The notes beneath the pieces were generated by a model. The model was not told where the DNA came from, ran no database searches, and saw nothing but the letters and a program-made list of their open reading frames with translations. The position numbers were made by a program, and so were the translations under genes. Shown here in pieces: positions 8,416 through 17,800 of a stretch of 64,000 bases of DNA; position 1 is the first letter of the stretch, and each line of letters starts with the position of its first letter. This stretch comes from CAYZWU01 sp964482235 (lineage in GTDB: Bacteria; Planctomycetota; B15-G4; CAYZWU01), in contig CAYZWU010000021.1 of NCBI GenBank assembly GCA_964482235.1, positions 1 to 64,000 of the forward strand, written 5' to 3'.

Positions 8416-11400
8416 CTACTCCTTGCCGATGCAATAAAGGTTTTCTATGCCGCGGATGTAGATCCGCCCCTCTGAAAAGGCCGGCGATGCCAGCGCCCGC
8501 TCCCCCAGCTCGGAAACGGTCTCGTCCGCCTCGTACTCGCGAGCCGCCTTGACGCGGTACATCGTCCCCTTCTCGCTCAGGAGGAGAAGCCACTCGCCGG
8601 CCAGTGTGGGCGATGCCTGGAAGGCGTCGCCCATGTCGTGCGTCCAGACGAGCTCGCCCGTTGTTGTCTCGTAGCACGAGAGCTCCCCCATCGTGGTGAG
8701 GAGAAAGATCAGCTCGCCGCTGCACACCGGGCTGCAGATGTCGGGGCCGTTGCAGTCGGCCGTCCAGGCCAGGTGCGTCTCCGTCACGTCGCCGCGGCCG
8801 TCGATGCGCAATGCGTGAAGAGCCTCGTAGGGCTGGATCACGAAAACCATCCCGGCCGCGTATATCGGCGACGGCGCCACGTCGGTTCCCATCAGCTCGG
8901 CCTGCCAGAGCCGCTCCCCCGTCCCGGGATCGTAGGCGATGACGAGAGGATCGGAGCAGGTGATCAGCTGCTTCGACTCCCCCGCGTCGATCACGATCGG
9001 CGAGGTCCACGATCCGGCCACGGGCCGGTCGTCGCGCCAGACCGTCTCTCCCGTGCCGGCCTCGAGGGCGTGGAGGACCGACAGGTCGTCGTCGGGGGCG
9101 CCGTGGTCGTACTGGACCAGAAGCAGGTTCCCGTGCAAGGCGAGCGACGTGGCGTAGCCGTAGATGTTGTCCGGCGTTCCCATGTTTCGCGCCCAGAGCC
9201 TCTCGCCCTTCATGTCGAAGCAGACGGCGTCGCCGTCCACGAAGATGGCGAAGACGCGGGATCCGTCGCAGGCCATGGTCGAGGCGGCGTACCCCGTGTC
9301 CTCCATGACATCGATTGCCTCGCCCCTGTTTCCCGGAACATTCCCGACGGGCCGGCGCCAGAGGAGCTTCCCCGTATCGGCGTGAAAGCAGAAGACCTCC
9401 TTGACCTCCTCGTCGGCGCCCGAAAGGAAGAGGCGGCTCCCCCAGAGAATGGGCGAATTGTGCCCTGGCAGGGGCACCTCGCTCTTCCAGAGGATCCCCT
9501 CGCCGCTCGGGCCGTCCCACCTCTCCGGGACGTTCTCGCACGCGGCGATGCCGAGGCCGCCCGGTCCGCGGAAGCGGGGCCAGCGGGCGGCGGTCTCCCC
9601 GTCCGGCGGAAGCGATTCTTCAACCGGTTGATCGCCGGCAGGGAGCTCGACGGTCTTGGCAGGCGGCGGCTCGACGAGCTCGGTCTCCTTCATCGAACCG
9701 AGGGCAAAAGCGGAAGCGGCCATCGCCGCTCCGGCAATCGCCACGGCACGACGCGCCTTGACGCGGCTTCGGATTTCCTCTCCGGGGTCGATTGGCACGC
9801 TGTCGGGGACGGGGACCTTTCTTCCCAGAACGGCCGCTCTCTTCAGGCAGAGCACGAAGACGAGCAGTACGGCCAGGAGGAGGTACCCGCCCCGCCGGAG
9901 GAAGTCGCGGCCGAAGAAGTAGCCTTCCCGAACTTCCAGGTCGAGCCGCCGGATCTCGGCCTTCAGCTCGCTGTTCTGCGGATCGGATCCCAGGCGGGCC
10001 TTCAGCTCGGCCAGCGCCTCGGAGTGGAGCGGTCCTTCGGCTGACAGCGAGTCAACATGCCCCCCGCCCCGCGAGGCGAAGTCGACGATCAGGAAACCGG
10101 AGATCACCAGGGAGAAGATGCCGGCCGCTGCCGCGATTCGCCGAAGCGTGATCCGCTTGACCGTCCTCTTGTCGTCTTCCTCGGCAACGACGCTCCCCTC
10201 CGACTCTTGTCCCATGCCGGCAGTCGCAGCGATCAGAGGCTCGTGCTCCGGCAGGGCGGCGCCGGTCTCCTTCCGCCTCTCGACCTCCACGGGACAGTAG
10301 GGAAAGCAGCGGCCGCAGGCGTAGCAGTCGCTGCGGTTCGCCTCGTACTCGTCCCTGCGCCTGGAGAGCGACAGGCCGATCAGCCTCCCCCCCAGCAAGA
10401 GCCCGAGGATCGCGCCGGCGATCCAGCCGCCGAGAACGAAATCATCCCGCAGCTCCCCGGCCTCGGCATTGAGCTCGGCGACCGCCTTCCCCGTATCTCG
10501 GAATGCCTCGCTCGCCTCGGTGAAACCCTCGACCCTTCCCGCCTCCTCGTCGGCGATGCGCTCGGCCAGGCGCACGGTGTCGTGCACGCGGGAGCAGGCC
10601 GGGCCGGCAAAAGAGCCGAGCCAGCCGCCTGCCGCGATCATCACGGGAAGGAGTCCGAGCAGCCAGGCCAGCCTGCGCCGGTCCCGTCTTCCGGGAGACG
10701 CCGTCCCGTCAGGTGTGGAGGGATCGATGGCGCCGAAGGGACAGGAATCCTCGCAGAGGCGGCAGGCGATGCAGCTTTCCGGCGAGATGGAGATCCGCCA
10801 GCGTGAGAAGCGGGACATCCAGCCGAGCAACACGCCGTAGGGGCAGAAGAAGCGGCAGTAGGGACGTCCCACGAAGAAGCTCACCACGATGAAGGCGAAA
10901 CCGATCACCACCATGTTCAGCGAGCCGGAGAAGCGGAAGAAGGCCACGAAGGGATCGTAGTCGCAGATGATGAAGGCGCTGCCCGTGGAGGCAAAGAGCA
11001 CGGCCGCGACGAGGTAGAGATGGGCCAGAAAGCCCAGGGACCGCTGCAGCCATATCGAAACGTCGACCGGGCGGACGAGGGCCGCCTCCTGGATGGCACC
11101 CAGGGGACAGACGGCGGCGCAGAAGACGCGCCCGAAGAAGAGGGTGAAGAGCAGGGGGAGGAAGAAGAAGACGGCGGCGGCCAGCGGCAGCGTGTAGGCC
11201 TCGTCGAAAAGAGCCAGGGTCACGTTCTGGATCGCGCCGATCGAGCAGATGCAGCCTTCCCTGAAGAATCCGAAGTAGCCGAGCGAGAAGAGGGTCAGCA
11301 CGAAGAGGGCCCGCCTGCTGCGCTTCTTCTGCGCGAAGTAGGTGGCCAGCGTCAGGACGGCGAGGAGAACGGCCATGTCCAGCCAGCCGAGCCACTCCGC

Positions 11401-11544
11401 CCTGGGATCGGGCGTGGTTGTCAGCGGCAGCTCGTACCCGCTGTCGAAGTCGGGGGGCGGGAAGCGCTGCATCTTGTCCATCACTCCGCCGTCAAGGACG
11501 GGGAGGAGCGCGGCCATGAGAAGGACAGGCGTGAAGAGGATCAT
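8416..11544 (-). CDS. NapH/NosR-like membrane polyferredoxin fused to a PQQ-type beta-propeller
   Basis: A 1042-aa membrane protein. The first half has several transmembrane helices, two CxxxCP motifs of the NapH/NosR type (FCAAVCPLGA near 142-146 and YCRFFCPYG near 230-234) and a 4Fe-4S site CIACRLCEDSCP near 258-268. After more helices come a second CYACGRCFPYCP site near 407-417, a helix near 465-490, another near 552-568 and one near 600-615. From about residue 650 to the end it is a PQQ/BamB-like propeller beginning WPRFRG, with repeated blade motifs such as FHADTGKLLWRR. NapH relatives move electrons from quinol or the cytoplasm to exported Fe-S proteins. The fused propeller presumably lies outside the inner membrane. 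The start overlaps the upstream ferredoxin stop (ATGA). The fusion is one uninterrupted frame. Confidence 0.85.
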   Translation of the reverse strand: MILFTPVLLMAALLPVLDGGVMDKMQRFPPPDFDSGYELPLTTTPDPRAEWLGWLDMAVLLAVLTLATYFAQKKRSRRALFVLTLFSLGYFGFFREGCICSIGAIQNVTLALFDEAYTLPLAAAVFFFLPLLFTLFFGRVFCAAVCPLGAIQEAALVRPVDVSIWLQRSLGFLAHLYLVAAVLFASTGSAFIICDYDPFVAFFRFSGSLNMVVIGFAFIVVSFFVGRPYCRFFCPYGVLLGWMSRFSRWRISISPESCIACRLCEDSCPFGAIDPSTPDGTASPGRRDRRRLAWLLGLLPVMIAAGGWLGSFAGPACSRVHDTVRLAERIADEEAGRVEGFTEASEAFRDTGKAVAELNAEAGELRDDFVLGGWIAGAILGLLLGGRLIGLSLSRRRDEYEANRSDCYACGRCFPYCPVEVERRKETGAALPEHEPLIAATAGMGQESEGSVVAEEDDKRTVKRITLRRIAAAAGIFSLVISGFLIVDFASRGGGHVDSLSAEGPLHSEALAELKARLGSDPQNSELKAEIRRLDLEVREGYFFGRDFLRRGGYLLLAVLLVFVLCLKRAAVLGRKVPVPDSVPIDPGEEIRSRVKARRAVAIAGAAMAASAFALGSMKETELVEPPPAKTVELPAGDQPVEESLPPDGETAARWPRFRGPGGLGIAACENVPERWDGPSGEGILWKSEVPLPGHNSPILWGSRLFLSGADEEVKEVFCFHADTGKLLWRRPVGNVPGNRGEAIDVMEDTGYAASTMACDGSRVFAIFVDGDAVCFDMKGERLWARNMGTPDNIYGYATSLALHGNLLLVQYDHGAPDDDLSVLHALEAGTGETVWRDDRPVAGSWTSPIVIDAGESKQLITCSDPLVIAYDPGTGERLWQAELMGTDVAPSPIYAAGMVFVIQPYEALHALRIDGRGDVTETHLAWTADCNGPDICSPVCSGELIFLLTTMGELSCYETTTGELVWTHDMGDAFQASPTLAGEWLLLLSEKGTMYRVKAAREYEADETVSELGERALASPAFSEGRIYIRGIENLYCIGKE

Positions 11545-12113
11545 TCGGTGTTCTTGCTCCCCTTCAGCAGGTAGGCCCGGGACGCGGGAATCCTCCGGAA
11601 GGCGCTCGACGGGCAGGCCGCGGCGATCGAGCAGCTGTTGCAGTTCTGGCAGAGATCGTGCCGGACCTGGAGATAGAGCGAGCCGTTGCCGAAGGCCTTG
11701 CATCCCTTGACACACTTGCCGCAGCCCACGCAGAGAGGTTCGTCGATGGTGTACTCGTAGTAGGGATCCTCCACGAAGGTCCTGATGATGGCGCCCGTGG
11801 GACAGAGCTGGTTCTCCGCCGCCGTGTCGATGGCCCGCGCATCGGGATCGAGGAAGCCGGTGCAGATCTCGCAGAAGCCGCACATCGCGAAGGTGTGGAC
11901 GCACTTCACGGCCGAGACCTGCTGGACGCAGTAGGTGGCGCAGTTGCCGCAGGCCACGCAGCGGGCCGGATCGATCTGCCAGACCGATTCGCCGGCGCGC
12001 AGGCGGCGGGCCGTCAATCCCGCGGCCCCGCCCAGGGCGAGGAGGCAGGCGCTGCGAAAGCCGCCTCGAAGAAAGCCGCGTCGCGTCACGTCCGACCGTT
12101 TCTCGATCTTCAT
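11541..12113 (-). CDS. Tat-exported multi-cluster ferredoxin (MauM/NapG-like)
   Basis: A 190-aa protein with a twin-arginine signal (TRRGFLRGG plus a hydrophobic stretch), followed by several 4Fe-4S sites: CVACGNCATYC, CGFCEIC with LCPTGAI, CVGCGKCVKGCK and CQNCNSCSIAAACP. NapG and MauM have the same layout: a Tat-exported electron carrier working with a NapH-type membrane protein. Here the next gene downstream is a NapH-like fusion overlapping by four bases, so the pair probably forms one electron-transfer unit on the outer face of the inner membrane. The ATG at 12113 follows GGGGAG closely, and only this start places the Tat motif at the N-terminus. Confidence 0.85.
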   Translation of the reverse strand: MKIEKRSDVTRRGFLRGGFRSACLLALGGAAGLTARRLRAGESVWQIDPARCVACGNCATYCVQQVSAVKCVHTFAMCGFCEICTGFLDPDARAIDTAAENQLCPTGAIIRTFVEDPYYEYTIDEPLCVGCGKCVKGCKAFGNGSLYLQVRHDLCQNCNSCSIAAACPSSAFRRIPASRAYLLKGSKNTE

Positions 12114-12355
12114 GATCTCCCCTTTCCGCGAATGCCTTGCAGGGCTTTCCGGGCCGCCGGCAGGGTGCAGCCGGACAGCTGATCGCAGCGGCGACAGAGG
12201 CCGGGATCGTAACACGCGACGCCCTCCCGCGCGCCGGGACTCTTCCCCCGCCCGGTCAACGCAGCCACGACGCCCAGTCCGGCGAGAAGCGCACACCGGC
12301 CCAGGGAGCGGAAGAGCTCGCGCCTGTCCCTCTTCGAATCGCTGCCTTTCCTCAT
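12110..12355 (-). CDS. Small Tat-type protein with four conserved-looking cysteines
   Basis: An 81-aa protein not recognised as any named family. The N-terminus has a twin-arginine-like signal (DRRELFRSLG followed by a hydrophobic stretch to about residue 34). The short mature part has four cysteines in a CX5CX2CX5C pattern (Cys48, 54, 57, 63). It could bind one Fe-S cluster or another metal outside the membrane. Its ATG overlaps the upstream gene stop and its stop overlaps the ATG of the Tat ferredoxin, so it is firmly embedded in the operon. Its coding status rests on these overlaps, the signal and the Cys spacing. Confidence 0.7.
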   Translation of the reverse strand: MRKGSDSKRDRRELFRSLGRCALLAGLGVVAALTGRGKSPGAREGVACYDPGLCRRCDQLSGCTLPAARKALQGIRGKGRS

Positions 12356-13371
12356 TTCTTCTCTCCACGTTCGAAGAAGCGGATCTTTGCCGTGACCGGA
12401 TCGAGGACGATGATACGCCCCTTCGAGTCGACGGCAACGTCGAGCCCCGCGCGCGTGAGATCGAAATCGGGCGCGCTGCAGAGCCTGTCGTGGCGCTGGA
12501 ACTTCTCGGAACCGGCCACGAAGCCGAGGAATTCGCCCTGCATGTCGTAGACCTTGACCCGTGTGAGCCCCTTCTCCGTGGTGACGAATCCCTTGCCCCC
12601 CGGCAGGAGCGCTATGTTCACCGGATTGCAGCAGCCGGAGAAGGCGGCCGCGTCGCTGTTCGAGAAGGAACCCCACCAGGTCATCAGGTCGCCGGCCGGC
12701 GTGTAGGCCTCGACGCGGTGCTCGCCCGTGTTCGTCACGTGGAGCAGGCCGTCGCTCGAGCGGGCGATGTCGAAGTAGGGGCTGGGGATAACGAAATCGC
12801 CGAAGGAGCCGAGCCTCTCTCCATCGAGATCGTAGCGGATCACTTCCCGGTTGGTGAAATCGGCAACTAGGATCTGATCGGGTGCGAGAGCGATCGAGGT
12901 GAGATGGGCATCCTTGCCCGCACTCTCCCAGACCTTCTCCTGCTTCCCCGTCCCGCCGTACTGCTCCAGATGATCGGCCACGCCGGCGTAGATCGTCCCG
13001 TCGCCGGCAAGGGCCACGCAGCGCGGCGCACCGGACAGGTCGATCTCGAGGGGAAGCTTCTTCCCGTCGGGGCCGAAGAAGCGGAGCGCCTCGTCGCCGG
13101 CCACGCAGATCACGTCGCCGGGACCGACAGCCAGCGCGATGGGCGACTTCAATCCCGTTGGCACCGGGGCTCCCGCCTCCTCGTAGAGGACCAGGTCCGG
13201 ATCAGTAGCGCGCAGGTGGTCGATCTCGTACTCGAAGTCGTCGCCCAGTCCGCTGCCGGACTCGCCCGTGCTGTCCGTGAAGACGAGAGACGCCACGACC
13301 ACACCCGCAGCCGCCACGATCAGGATCGTGATCCAGTAGGGTGTCGCCATGCTCTTCTTATCCTGTTCCAT
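12352..13371 (-). CDS. Membrane-anchored NHL-type beta-propeller protein
   Basis: A 339-aa protein with one N-terminal membrane anchor (YWITILIVAAAGVVVASLVF) and an extracytoplasmic six-bladed-looking NHL/SMP-30-type propeller. Blades contain repeats such as IALAVGPGDVICVAG, CVALAGDGTIYAGV, SIALAPDQILVADF and LDVAVDSKGRIIVLD. Two adjacent cysteines (SGCCNP) lie on one loop. NHL-type propellers usually act in protein contacts or as lactonase-like enzymes; no catalytic site can be assigned here. ATG 13371 is preferred because GGAGG lies four bases before it; an upstream TTG has no such site. It lies between a PQQ propeller and the four-Cys Tat protein in the same operon, so a partner role in extracytoplasmic electron transfer is likely but inferred. 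Confidence 0.8.
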   Translation of the reverse strand: MEQDKKSMATPYWITILIVAAAGVVVASLVFTDSTGESGSGLGDDFEYEIDHLRATDPDLVLYEEAGAPVPTGLKSPIALAVGPGDVICVAGDEALRFFGPDGKKLPLEIDLSGAPRCVALAGDGTIYAGVADHLEQYGGTGKQEKVWESAGKDAHLTSIALAPDQILVADFTNREVIRYDLDGERLGSFGDFVIPSPYFDIARSSDGLLHVTNTGEHRVEAYTPAGDLMTWWGSFSNSDAAAFSGCCNPVNIALLPGGKGFVTTEKGLTRVKVYDMQGEFLGFVAGSEKFQRHDRLCSAPDFDLTRAGLDVAVDSKGRIIVLDPVTAKIRFFERGEKK

Positions 13372-13410
13372 GACGCCTCCAGATGCGGAGTCGATCAATC
13401 GAGCCTTCTG

Positions 13411-14802
13411 TCACCGGGCTGCCACGTCGATGCAGACCATGCGCGTGAGGTCGCGGAGAATGAGCCTTCCACGGGCGAAGGCCATGGGACCCCACGAGTC
13501 GTGTCCTTCCAGCACCCGGGTCTCATCCTCGAGGCGGAAGGCGAGAGGCGTTGCCTCCACGCGGCTCAGAAGGCCGGAATCGTTCATCACGTAGATCAGG
13601 TCGCCGGCCACGACATAGGGGCCGAGGCCGAACTTGTGGCTGCTCGTGCTGGTCCACTTCTCGTAGCCATCCAGGTCGAGGCAGACCAGCTGCCCGTCTG
13701 GCCGGACACCGAAGATGTGGTTGTCGAAGAAGATCGGCGTCTGCTGAGCCGAGCCGAACCTGTCGTCGCTCAGGCGAAAAACGACCTCCGGAACGATCCG
13801 CCCTTCCTTCTCGCGAAGATGCATCATCATGCTGCCGGCCTGGTACCCGCCTGAGAAGAAGAGGCGCCCCTCCCCCAGGTCGACGGGCGTGGGCACGGTG
13901 GCCATGCGGATCTTCCACTCCGTTGTTTCGAAAAGAAGCCTGCCGTCGTCGGCCGAGACGGCGGCCACGCCGCCCGAGCCGCAGTAGATGTAGAGCCGCC
14001 TACCCGCGAACTCGACGGGCAGGATGGAAACGTGGGTCATCTTCCAGCTCATGCTGTTCGGCGTTTCCCACACTGTCGAGCCCGTGGCGCAGTCGACGGC
14101 CAGGATCAGCGAGTTCCCGCCGGGCGCCACGATCGCCCGGCCATGGTCGATCAGGGGGCACTGCCCGGCATACCAGGGCGGGACCTTGGTTCCGTGGTCG
14201 CGGACCAGGTCGATCGCCCACTTGAGCTCGCCGCTCTCCGGATCGAGGCAGGTGACGTGGCACTTGGGGCCCAGGGCAACGAGCCACTCCTCCGTGACAG
14301 CCGGCACGGTACGGCTCATGCCGTGGTTGCGCTTGATCCGCACCGGGTAGGTGTAGCGCCAGATCTCCCGGCCGTCGTCGAGGGACAGGCAGCGCAGAGC
14401 GTCCTGCTCGTTCTCCCGGTCGTAGTCATGGACATAGACGCGGCCGCTGCGCACCGCGGCGCCGGCGTGGCCCTCCCCCACCTCGACGCTCCAGCAGAGG
14501 GGGAACTCGCTCCCCGCTGCCGCCGGCTCGAAGGGATCGCGGCTGATGTTGTCGCGGTCGGGGCCGCGGAAGCAGGGCCAGGCGCCGGGGAGGCTGCCCG
14601 GAGTCCCGTCGGACCTGATGAGCCGGCCGGTCAGGGCCAGGCCGGCCTCGTCCGTCCGCGCGGCGACATGCTGCCTGTCCGCGCCGGGTAGCCGTGCCTC
14701 GAGGGCGACGGTGGAATCGGCCGAGAGCCAGAGGAACAGCGACACGACTCCGGCAGCGGCGAAGCCGACCAGCACGATGTTGCCTTTCACCGAGTTCCTC
14801 AT
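13411..14802 (-). CDS. Secreted or anchored PQQ/BamB-like beta-propeller protein
   Basis: A 463-aa protein with an N-terminal signal/anchor (about residues 9-27) and a PQQ-like propeller starting near WPCFRGPDRDN. Blades show the typical G-x-xxW ends (LSLDDGREIWRYTY, LDPESGELKWAI, VDCATGSTVWETP). This is the first gene of the electron-transfer operon. It is separated by 65 bases from the ABC permease gene upstream, which might be read through. The PQQ-like label describes the fold; most members with this WPxFRGP start lack evidence of bound quinone. Actual cofactor binding cannot be judged from sequence. Confidence 0.85.
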   Translation of the reverse strand: MRNSVKGNIVLVGFAAAGVVSLFLWLSADSTVALEARLPGADRQHVAARTDEAGLALTGRLIRSDGTPGSLPGAWPCFRGPDRDNISRDPFEPAAAGSEFPLCWSVEVGEGHAGAAVRSGRVYVHDYDRENEQDALRCLSLDDGREIWRYTYPVRIKRNHGMSRTVPAVTEEWLVALGPKCHVTCLDPESGELKWAIDLVRDHGTKVPPWYAGQCPLIDHGRAIVAPGGNSLILAVDCATGSTVWETPNSMSWKMTHVSILPVEFAGRRLYIYCGSGGVAAVSADDGRLLFETTEWKIRMATVPTPVDLGEGRLFFSGGYQAGSMMMHLREKEGRIVPEVVFRLSDDRFGSAQQTPIFFDNHIFGVRPDGQLVCLDLDGYEKWTSTSSHKFGLGPYVVAGDLIYVMNDSGLLSRVEATPLAFRLEDETRVLEGHDSWGPMAFARGRLILRDLTRMVCIDVAAR

Positions 14803-14867
14803 GTTCTCTTGCCTCGAAGCCTTATAGCCTCACTCAATGCTTGTCGACCTCGAAAAAGTCATGAAAA

Positions 14868-17800
14868 TCAACGGTCCGTCAGGGCGCGGACGAGGTCCTT
14901 TGCTGCCGAGCGCCTTGCCGCGGCCCACAATGAAATAAACCCTCCCGCGGCGATCACCGCCACGGTTATTCCGAGCGAAATCCACGGCACCTCCTTGCCG
15001 AGGGACCGGAGAACCGGCCAGACCGCCACGCAGGCGGCCGCGACACCGCAGGCTATTCCTGCCGCGAAGAGGCGGCCGTGCTCGAGAAAGAGAAGCCGGG
15101 CCAGGCTCGAGTCGCTGAACCCCACGGCATGGAGCAGACCGAGCTCGCTCTGCCGCTCCATCACGTTGCGCAGCAGAACGACACCCAGGCCGGCTCCACC
15201 GAGGAGAAGGCCGAGGCCGCCAAGGACCTGGAACAGGGAGAGGTAGCAGTTTTCCACGGCGCAGAAGGCGGCCAGCCGGCCGGCGGCCCGTGTCACCTCG
15301 AGGCCCCTGCTCCGTCCGGCCTTCTGCCACGCCGCCTCGATCTCCTCCTGCCGGCCGCCGGAGGGATCGATCAGGAAGAGCCTGTACCCTTCCTCGGACG
15401 GAAACCTCTCCCGGAAATCCCTCTCGCTGATCAGGAGGCTTCCCTGGAAGATCGAGTTCTTCAGCGAGCCCACCAGCTTGACCTTGAAAGGCCGTCCCTT
15501 CTCGTCGCGATAATCGATCGTGTCGCCCACCTTCCTCTCGAGCCCCCAGACGATGGTGGCCTGGTCCGCCACGGCCGGAACCACGCCTTCGGGACAGTCG
15601 ACGTCCAGCAATGACCAGCCCATGGAAGGTCCGCTGTTCTCGATCCCGTGGAGAAAGGTGAATCGTTCGCCGTCCTGAAGCGCCTCCGGATCCACGCCGA
15701 GAAGGGGAGGATGCTGCGCGCGGTTGAGATTGAGGCAGCTGGCATCGTCGCCCTCGCGCAGGCGGAGCTTCACTACATCCACTCCCCGGACCGCCTTTTC
15801 GTCGAGCCCCAGCTCGAGGCGGCCCTTCGGCGTTTCCGGGCCATGCAGGACGGGCAGGGAGGTCTCGCCGATGAGCGAGAATCCGCCGGTTCCGGAAGAA
15901 TGGTCGCCGGGATTCACGGCCAGGTTCGTCCTGTTGCTTCCCACGGCGAAGACGAGAAAGGTGCCGCACGCCAGGACAGCCACGACAGCCAGGCTCCGGC
16001 CTCCATTCCGCGCCCTGTTGCACGCGGCGAGAGCCGGCAGGGTGAACGTCCTCCTGTCAGCCGCAGAGGCCTGCCGTCCGAGAAGGCCGTGAACCAGCGC
16101 CACGGTCCCGACGAGAAGAAGCGCTCCCGCCCCGAAAAAGGCGCCGGCACCGGAGCCATGGCCTTCCTTCCCCGGGGCAGCCAGGAGAAGGACGCCGGCG
16201 GCACCGAGGATCGAGGCTGCGGCGACGAGAAATCCGGTCCGGGAAGATGTCGCCCGGGCACGGGGCGACTGCAGCTCCCTCGCACCGGCGAGGAGCGACG
16301 GGATCGGCCGACGCGCCTGCCTGCCATGGGTGAACCAGATGATCGGCACTGCCATGGCCAGGGCCGAGGCGCTGCCCAGGAGAAGCGACGATCCCTCGAC
16401 GTGCAGATCGATCGCCGCACCGGCCACGGCGTCGCTCCACAAGGTGCCGAGCCCGGCGATCAGCGCCCACGAGTAGCCGAGGCCGAGCAGAAGGCCGGGC
16501 AGGGATCCCGCTGCTGCTGCCGCGATCCCCTCGCAGAGCACGATCCGACCCGCCTGCGACGAGGTGAAGCCGAGAGCCAGAAGCGTTCCCGTCTCCCTGC
16601 CCCGCTGCTCCACGGCCAGGGAGAAGAAGAGTCCCATCAGGATCAGGGCGGCAGCGAAAAGAACGAAGCTCATCCCCAGGAAGTAGGGACCGAGGTCGAG
16701 GGATAGATCGACTGCAGCGAGAGCCTCCTGCCGCACGGGCCTGAAAAAGAAGCCGAGGGAAGGAAAATCGAGAGCCTTCTTGATTCTCTCCTCGATCTGT
16801 TCCGCCGGCCCGGCAGAGGCAGGGTAGCGGACGGCGGTCAGCGATCCGAACCGGTTCGCCCAGAGCGCCTGTCCCGTCTCGAGTGAGATGAAGGCTTTCG
16901 GCGTGCCCCTGTGCCTGGCCCAGTAATCCTCGTCCCTGGGCCGGATCTGCGACAGATCGATGTCGATGCCGGGATCCCAGTCGCTGCACTTCTCCCCCTC
17001 CGACAGCCCGGGGAAGGAGGGCATCAGGGTTCGGTCGGCGGCCGCTCCCTCCAGCGGCACGATGGAGGCGATGCGGAATCGAGTCCGCCGCTCCTCCATC
17101 GTCCTTCCCTCCGAGGCGGCGAGATAGGCGACCTCCAGCTCGTCCCCCTCCCTCGCTTCCAGGTCGTCGGCGAGCCATTGGTTGATCACGATCCCGCCGG
17201 ATTCGATCCTGCCCGGAAAGGAGGGTCCCGATCCCTCTCCCGGCACCAGCGGCCCCATGGCGGCAACGAAGGAGTAGGGCGTCTCCCTCGCGCCCAGAGA
17301 GATACGGGTCGCGAAGTAGGTGAGAACGCCGACCGCCTCGTGCCCCGCCGACGCAGCGGCCCGCGCGATCTCCCGGTCGAGAAAGATGCGGTTCGACACC
17401 AGCTCCCGTTGAGACGAGCCGGGCACGTCGCGCAGTTCGAATCCCAGGTCTGCCAGACGGACCGCCCGCTGCAAGGCAGCCCGGGCCTTCCCGGGTGTGG
17501 CGCTCCCGGGGCGATCCCCCATGACGAGAAGGAGGTTGGCCTGTCCCTCGATGCCGGCCCAGCGCCCCAGCTCGGCCAGGGAGACGAAGACGTTGAAGGG
17601 CGCCGCCTGGTTCGCCGCCAGGCTGAAGCGGCCCAGCTCGCCGTCAGGCACCGGACCGTGGACGCGAAGCCTCCTGGCAGCGGACATGTCGCGGTCGAGG
17701 GAGAGGGGAGCCTCCCGGGGCAGCGCCTGCGGCTTCTCGATCCGGAGCACGACCTCGTCGCCCGCTTCAAGTGCGAGGCGGGCGGCCAGGTTCAGGCTTA

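Noticed and set aside
11545..11904. Upstream extension of the NapH-propeller frame
   Set aside because: It is a shadow of the Tat ferredoxin gene; the ATG overlapping the ferredoxin stop starts a proper membrane segment.
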